Positions 1 through 9,102 of a DNA stretch of 64,000 nucleotides are shown here, piece by piece. Source of the DNA: CAIKZZ01 sp035604595 (GTDB taxonomy: Bacteria > Pseudomonadota > Gammaproteobacteria > Steroidobacterales > Steroidobacteraceae); contig DATNIE010000017.1 in assembly GCA_035604595.1 (NCBI GenBank), positions 143,628 to 207,627 on the forward strand. Reading direction: 5' to 3'. The first letter of the stretch is position 1, and every line of letters starts with the position of its first letter. The notes under the pieces are model-generated. The model was not told the origin of the DNA, searched no databases, and saw only the letters and a list, made by a program, of their open reading frames with translations. Both the position numbers and the translations under genes were made by a program.

Positions 1-816
1 GTGCGCCTCGCCGTCGGCATCGAGTACGCCGGCACGCGCTATGCGGGCTGGCAACGCCAGGAGTCGGCGCCCTCGGTGCAGGCCGAGCTCGAGCGCGCGC
101 TCGGCCTGGTGGCCGACCATCCGGTCGAGGTCACTTGCGCCGGGCGTACCGATGCGGGCGTGCACGCGCTCGGCCAGGTCGCGCACTTCGATACCGCCGC
201 ACAGCGCCCGCTGCGCGGCTGGCTGCTCGGATCGAACGGCTACCTGCCGCCCGATGTAGCGCTGACCTTTGTCGTGCCGGTCGCGGACGCTTTTCACGCG
301 CGCTACTCGGCGCTCGCACGCAGTTACCGCTACCTGATCCTCAACCGGCCGACCCGTGCCGCGCTGTTGCACGAGCGGGTCCTGTGGCGCCACCTGCCGC
401 TCGATGCGGCGCGCATGCACGAGGCGCTGCAGGCGCTGCGTGGCGAGCATGATTTCTCCGCGTTTCGCGCCGCCGAGTGTCAGTCGCGCGTGCCGATCCG
501 GCGGCTTGATCGGATCGAGGTGCGGCGCGAGGGCGACCTGATCGCGGTCGAAGTGACCGCCAATGCATTCCTGCACCACATGGTGCGCAACATCGTCGGC
601 AGTGCGCTCGAGGTGGGCGAGGGTGCCCGCCCGGTGGATTGGCTGGCGCAGCTGCTCGAGGGTCGCGATCGCCGCGCAGCGGGCGCGACCGCGCCACCCG
701 GCGGGCTATACCTCGCGCAGGTCGAATATCCCGCGGTCTTCGGGCTCCCGCCGCCGGCCGAGTCGGAGCTTTCCGCTATGATCATCGGCCACGGGGCTCG
801 GCGGGACACGGCATGA
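1..816 (+). CDS. truA: tRNA pseudouridine(38-40) synthase TruA
   Basis: TruA converts U38, U39 and U40 in the anticodon arm of many tRNAs to pseudouridine. The sequence shows the family opening (VGIEYAGTRYAGWQRQ) and the catalytic motif CAGRTDAGVHALGQV with the nucleophile Asp at residue 51. The 271 residues are a normal length. The first base of the window is the G of a GTG that fits as the start, but many homologues have a few more N-terminal residues, so the true start may lie outside. The stop overlaps accD by 4 bases. No trpF or dedA separates truA from accD, unlike Pseudomonas and E. coli respectively. Confidence 0.95.
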   Translation: MRLAVGIEYAGTRYAGWQRQESAPSVQAELERALGLVADHPVEVTCAGRTDAGVHALGQVAHFDTAAQRPLRGWLLGSNGYLPPDVALTFVVPVADAFHARYSALARSYRYLILNRPTRAALLHERVLWRHLPLDAARMHEALQALRGEHDFSAFRAAECQSRVPIRRLDRIEVRREGDLIAVEVTANAFLHHMVRNIVGSALEVGEGARPVDWLAQLLEGRDRRAAGATAPPGGLYLAQVEYPAVFGLPPPAESELSAMIIGHGARRDTA

Positions 817-1676
817 CCTGGTTCGAGAAGATCATACCCTCGCGCATCAAGACTGAGCGCCGTACGCGCTCGGTCCCTGAAGGGCTGTGGATCAAGTGCG
901 AGGCCTGTGATGCCGTGCTGTATCGCGCCGAGCTCGACCGCAACCTCAACGTCTGCCCGAAATGCAGCCACCACATGCGGATCGATGCCCGGGAGCGGCT
1001 GAAACGCTTCCTCGATCCGGGCTCGGCGAGCGAGATCGCGACCGGAGTCGAACCGGAGGATCCGCTCAAGTTCCGCGACAGCAAGCGCTATCGCGACCGC
1101 CTGCTGGCCGCGCAGAAATCGACCGGCGAGAGCGATGCGCTGGTCGTCATGACCGGCACGCTGTCCGGGCTCGAGGTGGTGGCAGCCGCCTTCGAGTTCC
1201 GCTTCATGGCCGGATCGATGGGCGCGGTGGTCGGCGAGAAGTTCGTGCGTGCGGTAGCGCATTCGATCGGCTACCGGATGCCGCTCGTGTGTTTCGCGGC
1301 GAGCGGCGGCGCGCGGATGCAGGAGGGGTTGTACTCGTTGCTCCAGATGGCGAAGACCAGCGCCGCGCTCGCGCGCCTCGCGCGTGAAAAGCTGCCGTAC
1401 GTCTCGGTGCTGACCGACCCGACCACCGGCGGCGTGTCGGCGAGCCTGGCGATGCTCGGCGATGTCAATATCGGCGAGCCCCAGGCGCTGATCGGCTTTG
1501 CCGGCCCGCGGGTGATCCAGCAGACCGTCCGCGAGACCCTGCCCGAGGGCTTCCAGCGCAGCGAGTTCCTGCTCGACCACGGCGCGCTGGACCTGATCGT
1601 CGACCGCCGCGACCAGCGCGAGCGCATTGGCAAGCTGCTGCGGCTGCTGATGCAGCAGCCACCCGCGACGGCCTAA
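813..1676 (+). CDS. accD: Acetyl-CoA carboxylase carboxyltransferase subunit beta
   Basis: AccD is the beta half of the carboxyltransferase that makes malonyl-CoA, the first committed step of fatty acid synthesis, with AccA as partner. The 287-residue protein has the N-terminal C4 zinc ribbon (Cys29, Cys32, Cys48, Cys51), followed by the crotonase-like carboxyltransferase domain with the conserved stretch ASGGARMQEG. The ATG at 813 overlaps the truA stop, so translation is probably coupled. folC follows 4 bases after the stop, as in many gammaproteobacteria. Confidence 0.97.
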   Translation: MTWFEKIIPSRIKTERRTRSVPEGLWIKCEACDAVLYRAELDRNLNVCPKCSHHMRIDARERLKRFLDPGSASEIATGVEPEDPLKFRDSKRYRDRLLAAQKSTGESDALVVMTGTLSGLEVVAAAFEFRFMAGSMGAVVGEKFVRAVAHSIGYRMPLVCFAASGGARMQEGLYSLLQMAKTSAALARLAREKLPYVSVLTDPTTGGVSASLAMLGDVNIGEPQALIGFAGPRVIQQTVRETLPEGFQRSEFLLDHGALDLIVDRRDQRERIGKLLRLLMQQPPATA

Positions 1677-1680
1677 CTGC

Positions 1681-2964
1681 GTGGTGCAGCGCTCGCTCGC
1701 CGAGTGGCTGAAGTACCAGGAGCGCATTCACCCGCGCGCCATGGACTTCACGCTTGACCGGATCCGGATCGTGCTCGGGCGCCTCGGGGTCGATCGGCCC
1801 CGCGTGCCGGTCATCACCGTCGGCGGCACCAACGGCAAGGGCTCGGTCACCGCGATCCTGGATGCACTGCTGCGCGCCGCCGGCCGGCGCGTCGGGTTGT
1901 ACACCTCGCCGCACCTGGTTCGCTACCACGAACGGATCCGCATCGATGGTGCCGAGATCGACACGGCGCGCCTGCTCGAGGTCTTCGAGCGCGTCGAGAC
2001 CGCGCGTGGCGAGGTGACGCTGACGTTCTTCGAGTACGCGACCGCCGCGGCCCTGGTCGCCTTCCGGGAGCTCGCGGCGGAGGTTCTGGTGCTCGAGGTC
2101 GGCCTCGGCGGGCGCTTCGATGCGGTCAACGCGGTCGATCCCGACGTCGCGGTCGTCACGTCCGTCGACCTGGATCACTGCGAGTACCTGGGCGCCACGC
2201 TGGAGGCGATCGGCCGCGAGAAGGCGGGAATCTTGCGCGCCGGGCGGCCGGCCATCTTCGGCAGCCGCGCGATGCCCGAGTCGATCGCCGCGGAAGCGGC
2301 TCGCATCGGTGCCCGACTCCAGCGTCTCGGTCGCGACTTCGATTTCGAGCGCACCGCGGTCGGGTTCGACTGGCGGTGCGGCGTGACGAGGCGCAGCGCC
2401 TTGCCGCCGCCCGCGCTGATGGGTCCCGTGCAGTACGCGAACGCCGCGACCGCGCTGGCAGCGCTCGCCGCGGGAGGCTGGCTGCCGGGGGAGGCCGCGT
2501 GCACGACCGGACTCAGCACCGTGCAGCTGCCCGGCCGGTTCCAGCTGGTGCCGGGTCCGGTCGAATGGGTATTCGACGTCGCCCACAACCCGGCGAGCGC
2601 CGCCGCGCTCGCCGCCGCGATGCGCGAGCGCTCGCCCGCGGGCCGCTGGCTGCTCGTCGTCGGCGTACTCGCGGACAAGGACGCGGCCGGGATCGGCCAG
2701 GCGCTCACCACAGTGCTGCGCCCGGCCGACTGCGTCTGGGCCGTGACGCTGCCCGGAGAGCGGGGCCGGCAGGCGGCTGCGCTCGCGCAGCTGCTCGCAC
2801 CGATCGTCGGGCGCGACGTCGCGGTCGCGGACTCGGTCGAGGCCGGCTGCGCGGCCGCTGCGCGCGAGGCGCGAGCCGGCGACCGGGTCCTGGTGTTCGG
2901 CTCGTTCCAGACGGTCGGACCGGCGCTCGAGTGGCATCGTCTATACTGTCCGAAGCGGCGCTGA
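1681..2964 (+). CDS. folC: Bifunctional folylpolyglutamate synthase/dihydrofolate synthase
   Basis: FolC adds L-glutamate to dihydropteroate and to reduced folates, an ATP-dependent Mur-ligase-type reaction in the cytoplasm. The 427-residue protein carries the ATP-binding loop GGTNGKGS (residues 48-55) and the Mur-ligase motifs VLEVGLGGRFDAVN, VDLDHCEYLG and FDVAHNPASA. Two GTG codons in a row (1681, 1684) can serve as start; the first is used here. It lies 4 bases after accD and 10 bases before the SPOR-domain gene, in the standard accD-folC-dedD-cvpA-purF operon. Confidence 0.95.
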   Translation: MVQRSLAEWLKYQERIHPRAMDFTLDRIRIVLGRLGVDRPRVPVITVGGTNGKGSVTAILDALLRAAGRRVGLYTSPHLVRYHERIRIDGAEIDTARLLEVFERVETARGEVTLTFFEYATAAALVAFRELAAEVLVLEVGLGGRFDAVNAVDPDVAVVTSVDLDHCEYLGATLEAIGREKAGILRAGRPAIFGSRAMPESIAAEAARIGARLQRLGRDFDFERTAVGFDWRCGVTRRSALPPPALMGPVQYANAATALAALAAGGWLPGEAACTTGLSTVQLPGRFQLVPGPVEWVFDVAHNPASAAALAAAMRERSPAGRWLLVVGVLADKDAAGIGQALTTVLRPADCVWAVTLPGERGRQAAALAQLLAPIVGRDVAVADSVEAGCAAAAREARAGDRVLVFGSFQTVGPALEWHRLYCPKRR

Positions 2965-2974
2965 AGGCGAGCTT

Positions 2975-3658
2975 ATGGAGACCCGGTTCAAGGAGCGCCT
3001 CATCGGCGCGATCGCGCTCGTCACGATCGTCGTCATCGTCGTGCCTGAGCTGTTGACGGGGCCGCACCCGCCGTCGGCGCCGACGCCGGCGAGCGGGGCC
3101 ACACCGGTGCGCACCGTGACGATCGACCTCGCCGCGCCGGAACGGGGCGCGATTTCCCACGCGCCGACATCCACCGCAGCGGCGAGCGTGCCCGCGGCGA
3201 CGCCGGCCGGCGGGCCACCAACCTCGCCGCCTTCGACGGGCCCGACCGCGGCGCCGGGCGGCGGGTCCGTGCTGACTGTGCAGCCGACGGCCTCGGGCCC
3301 ACCGCCCGCGGCGCCCGCTCCGGCCACCGCTGCGCCCGGGACCGGCGCGCCGGGCTCTGAGCAGGCGGCGCCTACCGCCGCGCCACCGGTCGCGCCGCCA
3401 GCGCCCGCGGTTGCCGCACGCGCTGCCACCGGCTGGGTCGTGCAGCTCGGCAGCTTCGCAGGCCGCGGGAATGCGGAGCGGCTCGCAACGAGTCTGCGCG
3501 CCAAGGGCTATGCGGCGTTCGTTGCGGAGTTCCGCGCCTCGGGACGGGTCCTGTACCGAGTGCGTGTCGGACCGGAGCAGGATCGCGCGCGTGCCGAGGC
3601 GGTCGCCGCGCGCCTCGCGCGCGAGGGCCATCGCGGGTCGGTGGCACCGCAGACTTGA
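2975..3658 (+). CDS. SPOR-domain inner membrane protein (DedD type)
   Basis: SPOR domains bind denuded glycan strands of septal peptidoglycan, and DedD-type proteins work at the division site. The 227-residue protein has a short cytoplasmic tail, one membrane helix near residues 10-27, a long Pro/Ala/Thr-rich periplasmic linker to about residue 148, and a C-terminal SPOR domain beginning WVVQLGSFAG and ending near GSVAPQT. The position between folC and cvpA is that of dedD in E. coli. The low-complexity linker makes orthology rest on architecture and position. A purine-rich AAGGCGAG precedes the ATG. Confidence 0.85.
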   Translation: METRFKERLIGAIALVTIVVIVVPELLTGPHPPSAPTPASGATPVRTVTIDLAAPERGAISHAPTSTAAASVPAATPAGGPPTSPPSTGPTAAPGGGSVLTVQPTASGPPPAAPAPATAAPGTGAPGSEQAAPTAAPPVAPPAPAVAARAATGWVVQLGSFAGRGNAERLATSLRAKGYAAFVAEFRASGRVLYRVRVGPEQDRARAEAVAARLAREGHRGSVAPQT

Positions 3659-3784
3659 ATGCATCGGCCGCGAAGCCGGTGCGCGATGCAAACGTGAACT
3701 GGCGCACACGTGTGTGAGCGGGGCTGGTTTCAGATAAAATCGTCAGGTCGGACTGTCGCGGCAGTCGCTTCCCGGGAAGGTCGA

Positions 3785-4312
3785 ATGCAGGGCGCGGACT
3801 ACATCATCGTCGCCGGTGTTCTCATTTCCGTCGTGGTCGGCACGATGCGCGGGTTTATCCGCGAGATCGTGGCGCTCGCGACCTGGCTGGTGGCAATCTG
3901 GGTCGCATGGCGCTTTTCGGGATTCCTGCATCCGTACCTCGGCGGTGTCCTCGAGTCACCCGAGCAGAAGACCTGGGCCGCGCGCGCCATCCTGCTGCTC
4001 GGCGTACTGCTGCTCGGCGCTCTGGTGGGCGCGGTGCTGTCGTGGCTCACGCGCACGGCCGCGGGCCTGAGCGTCATCGATCGCGTCCTCGGCTTCGTGT
4101 TCGGCTGCGCCCGCGGTGCGCTGCTGGCCGGATTCGCGGTTCTGCTCGGTCACGCACTGCGCCTCGAGCACGAACCGTGGTGGAAGCATTCGAAGCTGAT
4201 GCCGTATGCCGAGTACGTCGCGGCCGGGCTTGAAAGCTATGCCGGCGAGGGGCGGCAACTCGCGCGGCGGGCTCTGTCGGCGCGGACGACGGCGGGCGTG
4301 GGCGGAGACTAG
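3785..4312 (+). CDS. cvpA: CvpA family membrane protein
   Basis: CvpA family proteins are small inner-membrane proteins, in E. coli needed for colicin V production and linked to envelope homeostasis; their biochemical role is unclear. This 175-residue version begins MQGADYIIVAGVL and shows four hydrophobic segments with the conserved GTMRGFIREIVALATW region. The reading frame extends upstream to 3710, but the ATG at 3785 has a GGGAAGG ribosome-binding site at the right distance and matches the family start. An AT-rich TAAAAT near 3735 could be the -10 of an internal promoter. purF follows 4 bases after the stop. Confidence 0.9.
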   Translation: MQGADYIIVAGVLISVVVGTMRGFIREIVALATWLVAIWVAWRFSGFLHPYLGGVLESPEQKTWAARAILLLGVLLLGALVGAVLSWLTRTAAGLSVIDRVLGFVFGCARGALLAGFAVLLGHALRLEHEPWWKHSKLMPYAEYVAAGLESYAGEGRQLARRALSARTTAGVGGD

Positions 4313-4316
4313 CAGC

Positions 4317-5849
4317 ATGTGCGGCATCGTCGGCATCGTCGGCCAGAGCGCTGTCAACCAGCGGATCTACGATGCGCTGACGGTGCTGCAGCACCGTGGG
4401 CAGGACGCCGCCGGCATCATGACCTGCGACGACGAAGCGTTGTCGCTGCGCAAGGATTCGGGTCTCGTTCGCGACGTCTTCCAGCAGCGCCACATGCTGC
4501 AGCTGAAAGGCAACATCGGAATCGGCCACGTCCGCTATCCGACCGCGGGCTGCGACTCGGCCTCCGAGGCGCAGCCGTTCTACGTCAATGCGCCGTACGG
4601 CATCGGCCTGGCGCACAACGGCAACCTGACGAACGCCACCGAGCTCGCCGAGGCGCTGTGGCGCGACGACCGCCGCCACCTCAACACGAGCTCGGACTCG
4701 GAGGTGCTGCTCAACATCCTGGCGAGCGAGCTGCAGCGGCAGGGCGCTGCGCACCTCGCGCCGGCCGACCTGTTTCGCGCGCTGAGCGCCGTCTACCGCC
4801 GCATCCGCGGCGGCTACGCCGTGGTGACGCTGATCGTCGGCCATGGCGTCGTCGGCTTTCGCGACCCGCACGGCATCCGGCCGCTGGTCCTCGGCCGGCG
4901 CGCGACCGCGCGCGGGACTGAGTGGATGCTGGCGTCGGAGTCGGTGGCCCTCGACCTCGTGCACTTCGAGCTGGTGCGGGACGTCGAGCCCGGCGAGGCG
5001 GTCTTTATCGACCTCGAGGGCACCCTGCACACGGCGCGCTGTACGCCGCTCGAGCAGCACACGCCGTGCGTCTTCGAATACGTGTATTTCGCGCGGCCTG
5101 ACTCGATCATCGACAACATCTCGGTCCACAAGGCGCGCATGCGCATGGGCGAGAAGCTGGCCGCCAAGCTCAGGCGCCTGCGGCCGGACCACGATATCGA
5201 CGTCGTGATCCCGATCCCGGACACCAGCCGCACGAGCGCACTGCAGCTCGCGCTGGACCTTGGGCTCGAGTACCGCGAGGGCTTCGTCAAGAACCGCTAC
5301 ATCGGCCGCACGTTCATCATGCCGGGCCAGGAAGAACGGCAGAAATCGGTGCGCTCGAAGCTGAATCCGATCCCGCTCGAGTTCCGCGGCCACAACGTGC
5401 TGCTGGTGGATGACTCGATCGTTCGCGGCACGACCTCGGCGCAGATCATCGAGCTCGCCCGCGAGGCCGGGGCCCGCAAGGTCTACTTCGCCTCAGCCGC
5501 ACCGCCGGTGCGCTACCCGAATGTCTACGGCATCGACATGGCCGCGGCGTCGGAGTTGGTCGCTGCCGGACGGACCGAGGAAGAGGTCGGGCGGCTAATC
5601 GGCGCGGACTGGCTGATCTACCAGGATCTCGACGACCTCGTCAGTGCCGTGCGCCACGACAAGGCCCGGGTAGAGTCCTTCGATACCTCGTGCTTTTCCG
5701 GGGAATACGTGACCGGGGATGTGACGGATGAGTACCTCGCCGCGCTCCAGAGCGCACGCTCGGACGACGCCAAGGCGCGCCGTCGTGGCGACGGGGGCGA
5801 CGGCGAGCACAGTCCGCGCGTCAGACCCCGGGCCGTGCGCGCCGTCTGA
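4317..5849 (+). CDS. purF: Amidophosphoribosyltransferase
   Basis: PurF catalyses the first step of de novo purine synthesis, transferring ammonia from glutamine to PRPP. The start is fixed by the N-terminal MCGIVGIVG: after Met removal the Cys is the glutaminase nucleophile. The C-terminal phosphoribosyltransferase domain has the PRPP-binding motif VLLVDDSIVRGTTS near residue 360. The 510-residue length is close to the usual 505. The reading frame is open upstream to 4206 but that part overlaps cvpA. The last about 20 residues, rich in Arg and Asp, are a lineage-specific tail. PurR-type control cannot be judged here. Confidence 0.97.
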   Translation: MCGIVGIVGQSAVNQRIYDALTVLQHRGQDAAGIMTCDDEALSLRKDSGLVRDVFQQRHMLQLKGNIGIGHVRYPTAGCDSASEAQPFYVNAPYGIGLAHNGNLTNATELAEALWRDDRRHLNTSSDSEVLLNILASELQRQGAAHLAPADLFRALSAVYRRIRGGYAVVTLIVGHGVVGFRDPHGIRPLVLGRRATARGTEWMLASESVALDLVHFELVRDVEPGEAVFIDLEGTLHTARCTPLEQHTPCVFEYVYFARPDSIIDNISVHKARMRMGEKLAAKLRRLRPDHDIDVVIPIPDTSRTSALQLALDLGLEYREGFVKNRYIGRTFIMPGQEERQKSVRSKLNPIPLEFRGHNVLLVDDSIVRGTTSAQIIELAREAGARKVYFASAAPPVRYPNVYGIDMAAASELVAAGRTEEEVGRLIGADWLIYQDLDDLVSAVRHDKARVESFDTSCFSGEYVTGDVTDEYLAALQSARSDDAKARRRGDGGDGEHSPRVRPRAVRAV

Positions 5850-5865
5850 CCTGGCGTTCCGCAGC

Positions 5866-7137
5866 ATGCGGGACACCAGCGCCCTGCACGTCGATCCGAC
5901 CCGCAGCCTGCTGCTTGACCTGTATACCGCGGCGTGCACCGCCGTCGAGGGCCGCCGTGCGGTGCGCGCGGCGCTCGCCTCGGCCGGGCATGCGCCCGCG
6001 GTTGGCAACTGGTCGCTGGTCGCGGTCGGAAAGGCCGCGGGCGCCATGGCGCTTGGCGCACTCGACGTGCTCGGGGCCCGTGTGCGGCGCGGACTCGTGG
6101 TCTCGCGGCGCGGTTACCTCGATGCTGAGCTCGAGCGCTGGCCGGCGGTCCGGTGCCTCGCGGCCGATCACCCGGTTCCCGGTGCGGCCAGCCTCGCCGC
6201 GGGCGCCGAACTCCTCAGTTTCGCCACCGCAACGCCAGCCGGCGAGCGCGTTCTGGTACTCGTTTCGGGCGGCGCCTCGAGCCTCGTTGAGGTACTCGCC
6301 GAGGGCATCACGCCGGAGGAACTGCGACGGGTCAACGAATGGGGACTCGCCTCCGGCGTGCCGATCGCGGCGCTCAACGCGGTGCGCCGCCGGCTGTCGC
6401 GGCTCAAGGACGGCCGGTTCGCCGCGGCGCTAGCCCACACCCGGGCGCAGGCGCTGTTGATCTCGGATGTCCCGGGCGATGACCCGGCCGTCATCGGCTC
6501 CGGGCTCGTCGGCCAGGCCGCGACCGCAGCGCTGCCCGAGGACCTGCCGCCGTGGTTGCGCACGGTGCTCGAGCGGGCCGGTGCGGGCCCCGCTGGCGCA
6601 ACGCTCCCCGCCGAGCTCGTCGGCACGCTCCGAGATGCGCTCGCGGCGGCGGCGCGGGCCGCCGACGCCCGGGGGCTCACGACGCGCGTGCTCGCGCCGC
6701 CTGCGACCGGCGAGGTGTGCGCGGCGGCCAGCCGGTTCGCGCACGAACTCGCGCTCACGCCCGAGGATGTGCTGCTGTGGGGCGGGGAAACGACCGTCGA
6801 GCTGCCCGCCGATCCCGGCCGCGGCGGCCGCAACCAGCAGTTCGCACTGGCCGCCGCGCGGCTGATCGCGGGCCACGCGGACCTCGTGGTGCTTGCGGCC
6901 GGCACTGACGGTGCGGACGGCAATACCGACGATGCCGGCGCGATCGTCGATGGCGGCACTGTCGCGCGCGGGGCAGCAGAGGGTCTCGACGTCGAGGCGA
7001 CGCTCGCCGCGGCCAACGCGGGGCCCTTCCTCGCTGCCTGCGGGGATCTGCTGCACACTGGGCCGACCGGCACCAATGTCGGCGATCTGATCATCGGTCT
7101 TAGGCGCGGGCCCGCGCCCGGACCGCGCAGGGAGTGA
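5866..7137 (+). CDS. Glycerate 2-kinase (GckA/TtuD, MOFRL family)
   Basis: This family phosphorylates D-glycerate to 2-phosphoglycerate with ATP, feeding glycerate from glyoxylate or tartronate metabolism into glycolysis. The 423-residue protein has the N-terminal DUF4147 domain (VAVGKAAGAMALGAL, LVSGGASSLVE, SDVPGDDPAVIGSG) and the C-terminal MOFRL domain (GGETTVEL, GGRNQQFALAAA, AAGTDGADGNTDDAGA). The ATG at 5866 is chosen because conserved sequence begins soon after (LLLDLYTAACTAVEG); an upstream frame to 5728 overlaps purF. No glyoxylate carboligase or tartronate semialdehyde reductase gene is adjacent, so its pathway is inferred. Confidence 0.88.
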   Translation: MRDTSALHVDPTRSLLLDLYTAACTAVEGRRAVRAALASAGHAPAVGNWSLVAVGKAAGAMALGALDVLGARVRRGLVVSRRGYLDAELERWPAVRCLAADHPVPGAASLAAGAELLSFATATPAGERVLVLVSGGASSLVEVLAEGITPEELRRVNEWGLASGVPIAALNAVRRRLSRLKDGRFAAALAHTRAQALLISDVPGDDPAVIGSGLVGQAATAALPEDLPPWLRTVLERAGAGPAGATLPAELVGTLRDALAAAARAADARGLTTRVLAPPATGEVCAAASRFAHELALTPEDVLLWGGETTVELPADPGRGGRNQQFALAAARLIAGHADLVVLAAGTDGADGNTDDAGAIVDGGTVARGAAEGLDVEATLAAANAGPFLAACGDLLHTGPTGTNVGDLIIGLRRGPAPGPRRE

Positions 7138-7141
7138 CCGG

Positions 7142-8383
7142 ATGCGCGTCCTGCTGATCGCCGACGATCCGACCTTCCGCAAGCTCATCAAGCAGCATAT
7201 CGTCACCGCCTTCGACGATCCGGTCATCGTCGAGCATGTGCCGCGCACCGCCGGCCAGCTGCCGCCCGAATTCCATGCCGTGGGCTACGATGCGGTACTG
7301 CTCGACCACGCACCCGCCCGCAGCACCGGGCTCGAGTGGCTGGCGGAGCTGCGCGCGCGGCCACTCTTTCCGCCGATCATCTACCTGCTCGCCACTCCCG
7401 ATGAGGCAGGGACGGCTGTCGCAATTGAGCGCGGCGCGATCGGTACGATCGCCACGGCGAAGATCGATCACCACGCGCTCGCGCAGCTGCTGCGCGACGC
7501 CGAGGGGATTCAGCGCCGCGTGCTGGCGGCGTTTCGCGCGACTCCCGCGGCACTGGCGACCTACACGTTCGGCTCGCTGGTCATCAAGGGGGTGCGCTGC
7601 ATCCGCGCGATCGCGACAAGCCCGATCTCGACCGTCTACCTCGCGGAGAGCGAGCGCGAGGCGCGCCTCGTGGTGCTGAAGCTCCTGCGCCAGGTGCCGA
7701 ACGTCAGCGACAAGCAGAGCACGTTTGATCGCTTCCTCCAGGAATACGAGATCATTCGCCACCTGCAGCACCCCAACGTGGTCGCGATCTTCGACCTCGG
7801 CGTGGCGGATGACCACGCGTTCATCCTGATGGAGTACTTCCCGGCCGGGGATCTGCGCAAGCACCTGCGACGGGGCATCAAGCCGCTAGCTGCGCTCGGC
7901 ATGCTGCGGCAGATGGCCGCGGCGCTTGCGGCGATTCACGCGGCCGGCGTCCTGCACCGCGACCTGAAGCCCGGCAACGTGATGCTGCGCGCCGACGGCA
8001 CGATCGCGCTGATCGACTTTGGTCTCGCCAAACAGCTGACGCTGGAGGCGGAGATCACTGCGACGGGCGAGATCTTCGGCACGCCGTACTACATGAGTCC
8101 GGAGCAGGGCCACGGGCGCGAGGTCGATCCGCGCAGCGACGTCTACAGCCTCGGCGTCATCTTCTACGAGATGCTGACCGGCAAGAAGCCGTACCTCGCG
8201 CCCAGCCCGATGGGCGTGATCTACAAGCACAGCCACTCGCCGATCCCGACCCTGCCACCGGAGCTCGCGGTGTGGCAGCCGTTGCTCGAACGCCTGCTCG
8301 CCAAGGAACCGGCGGACCGGTTTCAGTCGGCTGGCGAGCTGATCGGGGCCATCGATGCGCTGGCGCCGGGCGGGCTCCCATGA
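7142..8383 (+). CDS. Receiver-domain / Ser-Thr protein kinase fusion
   Basis: The 413-residue protein joins an N-terminal two-component receiver-like domain to a Hanks-type serine/threonine kinase. The receiver has the acidic pair Asp8-Asp9, a phospho-acceptor candidate Asp55 in YDAVLLDHAP, Thr85 and Lys107, so all key residues are present. The kinase (about residues 140-408) has the ATP-binding Lys180, the catalytic loop HRDLKPGNVML near 272, the magnesium motif DFG near 291 and the activation-segment motif GTPYYMSPEQ. No transmembrane segment or PASTA repeat is seen, so it is cytoplasmic. The stop overlaps the miaE start by 4 bases. Targets are unknown. Confidence 0.9.
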   Translation: MRVLLIADDPTFRKLIKQHIVTAFDDPVIVEHVPRTAGQLPPEFHAVGYDAVLLDHAPARSTGLEWLAELRARPLFPPIIYLLATPDEAGTAVAIERGAIGTIATAKIDHHALAQLLRDAEGIQRRVLAAFRATPAALATYTFGSLVIKGVRCIRAIATSPISTVYLAESEREARLVVLKLLRQVPNVSDKQSTFDRFLQEYEIIRHLQHPNVVAIFDLGVADDHAFILMEYFPAGDLRKHLRRGIKPLAALGMLRQMAAALAAIHAAGVLHRDLKPGNVMLRADGTIALIDFGLAKQLTLEAEITATGEIFGTPYYMSPEQGHGREVDPRSDVYSLGVIFYEMLTGKKPYLAPSPMGVIYKHSHSPIPTLPPELAVWQPLLERLLAKEPADRFQSAGELIGAIDALAPGGLP

Positions 8384-9009
8384 ATCGGGCGGTCGCAGCA
8401 GGCGCGCCGGCGGATGAGGACTACGGGCTCGCGGCACCGACGCCTGGCGCGTGGTTCGAGGCCGCTCCCGCCGCGCTCGAGCTGCTGCTCATCGATCACG
8501 CCAACTGCGAGAAGAAGGCGGCGTCGAGCGCGCTCGGCCTGATTTTCTCATACGCGGAGGACACCGCGCTCGGCCTTGCGCTCGCACGCCTGGCACGGGA
8601 GGAGCTGCGGCACTTCGAGCAGGCGCTGAGGCTGCTCGCGGCGCAGGGACTGCCGTATCGGCGGCTGTCGCCCGGCCGCTACGCCGGCGAGCTGAGGCGC
8701 GCGACCGCGAGCCACGAGCCGGCCCGCAAGCTCGATCTGCTGATCACGGGCGCGCTGATCGAGGCGCGTTCCTGCGAGCGTTTCCGGGGACTGGTGCCGC
8801 ATCTGCCGGCCCGGGTCGCGGAGTTCTATGCGTCCCTCGAGGCGGCCGAAGGGCGCCACACGCACCTCTACCTCGACCTCGCTCGGGTCCATGCGCGGCG
8901 TACCGGGCTCGGTCTCGGCGCCCGGTTCCGGTCGCTCGCCGCGCTCGAGGCCGAGCTGGCAACACGGCCGGATCCGCAGTTCCGGTTCCATTCCGGTCCG
9001 CCCGGCTGA
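8380..9009 (+). CDS. miaE: tRNA-(ms2io6A)-hydroxylase MiaE
   Basis: MiaE is a non-haem di-iron monooxygenase that hydroxylates the isopentenyl side chain of ms2i6A at position 37 of tRNAs reading UNN codons. The 209-residue helical-bundle protein shows ligand motifs spaced as in the family: HANCEKKAAS, AREELRHFEQ, EARSCERF and EAAEGRHTHLY. The ATG at 8380 overlaps the stop of the kinase gene; the longer upstream frame only covers that gene. miaE is found in part of the gammaproteobacteria and needs MiaA and MiaB products, which are not in this window. Confidence 0.9.
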   Translation: MNRAVAAGAPADEDYGLAAPTPGAWFEAAPAALELLLIDHANCEKKAASSALGLIFSYAEDTALGLALARLAREELRHFEQALRLLAAQGLPYRRLSPGRYAGELRRATASHEPARKLDLLITGALIEARSCERFRGLVPHLPARVAEFYASLEAAEGRHTHLYLDLARVHARRTGLGLGARFRSLAALEAELATRPDPQFRFHSGPPG

Positions 9010-9102
9010 GGCCTGCTCTGTCGCGGCCCCTCGATGCCGCGCGCCCCCGATTCGCGATTGCGCCGAGCCGAGCCGCGGCCGCCTCGCGGGGCGAGGTCCG
9101 GC

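Noticed and set aside
480..2937. Long antisense frames over truA, accD and folC
   Set aside because: Typical third-position GC shadows with no recognisable motifs.
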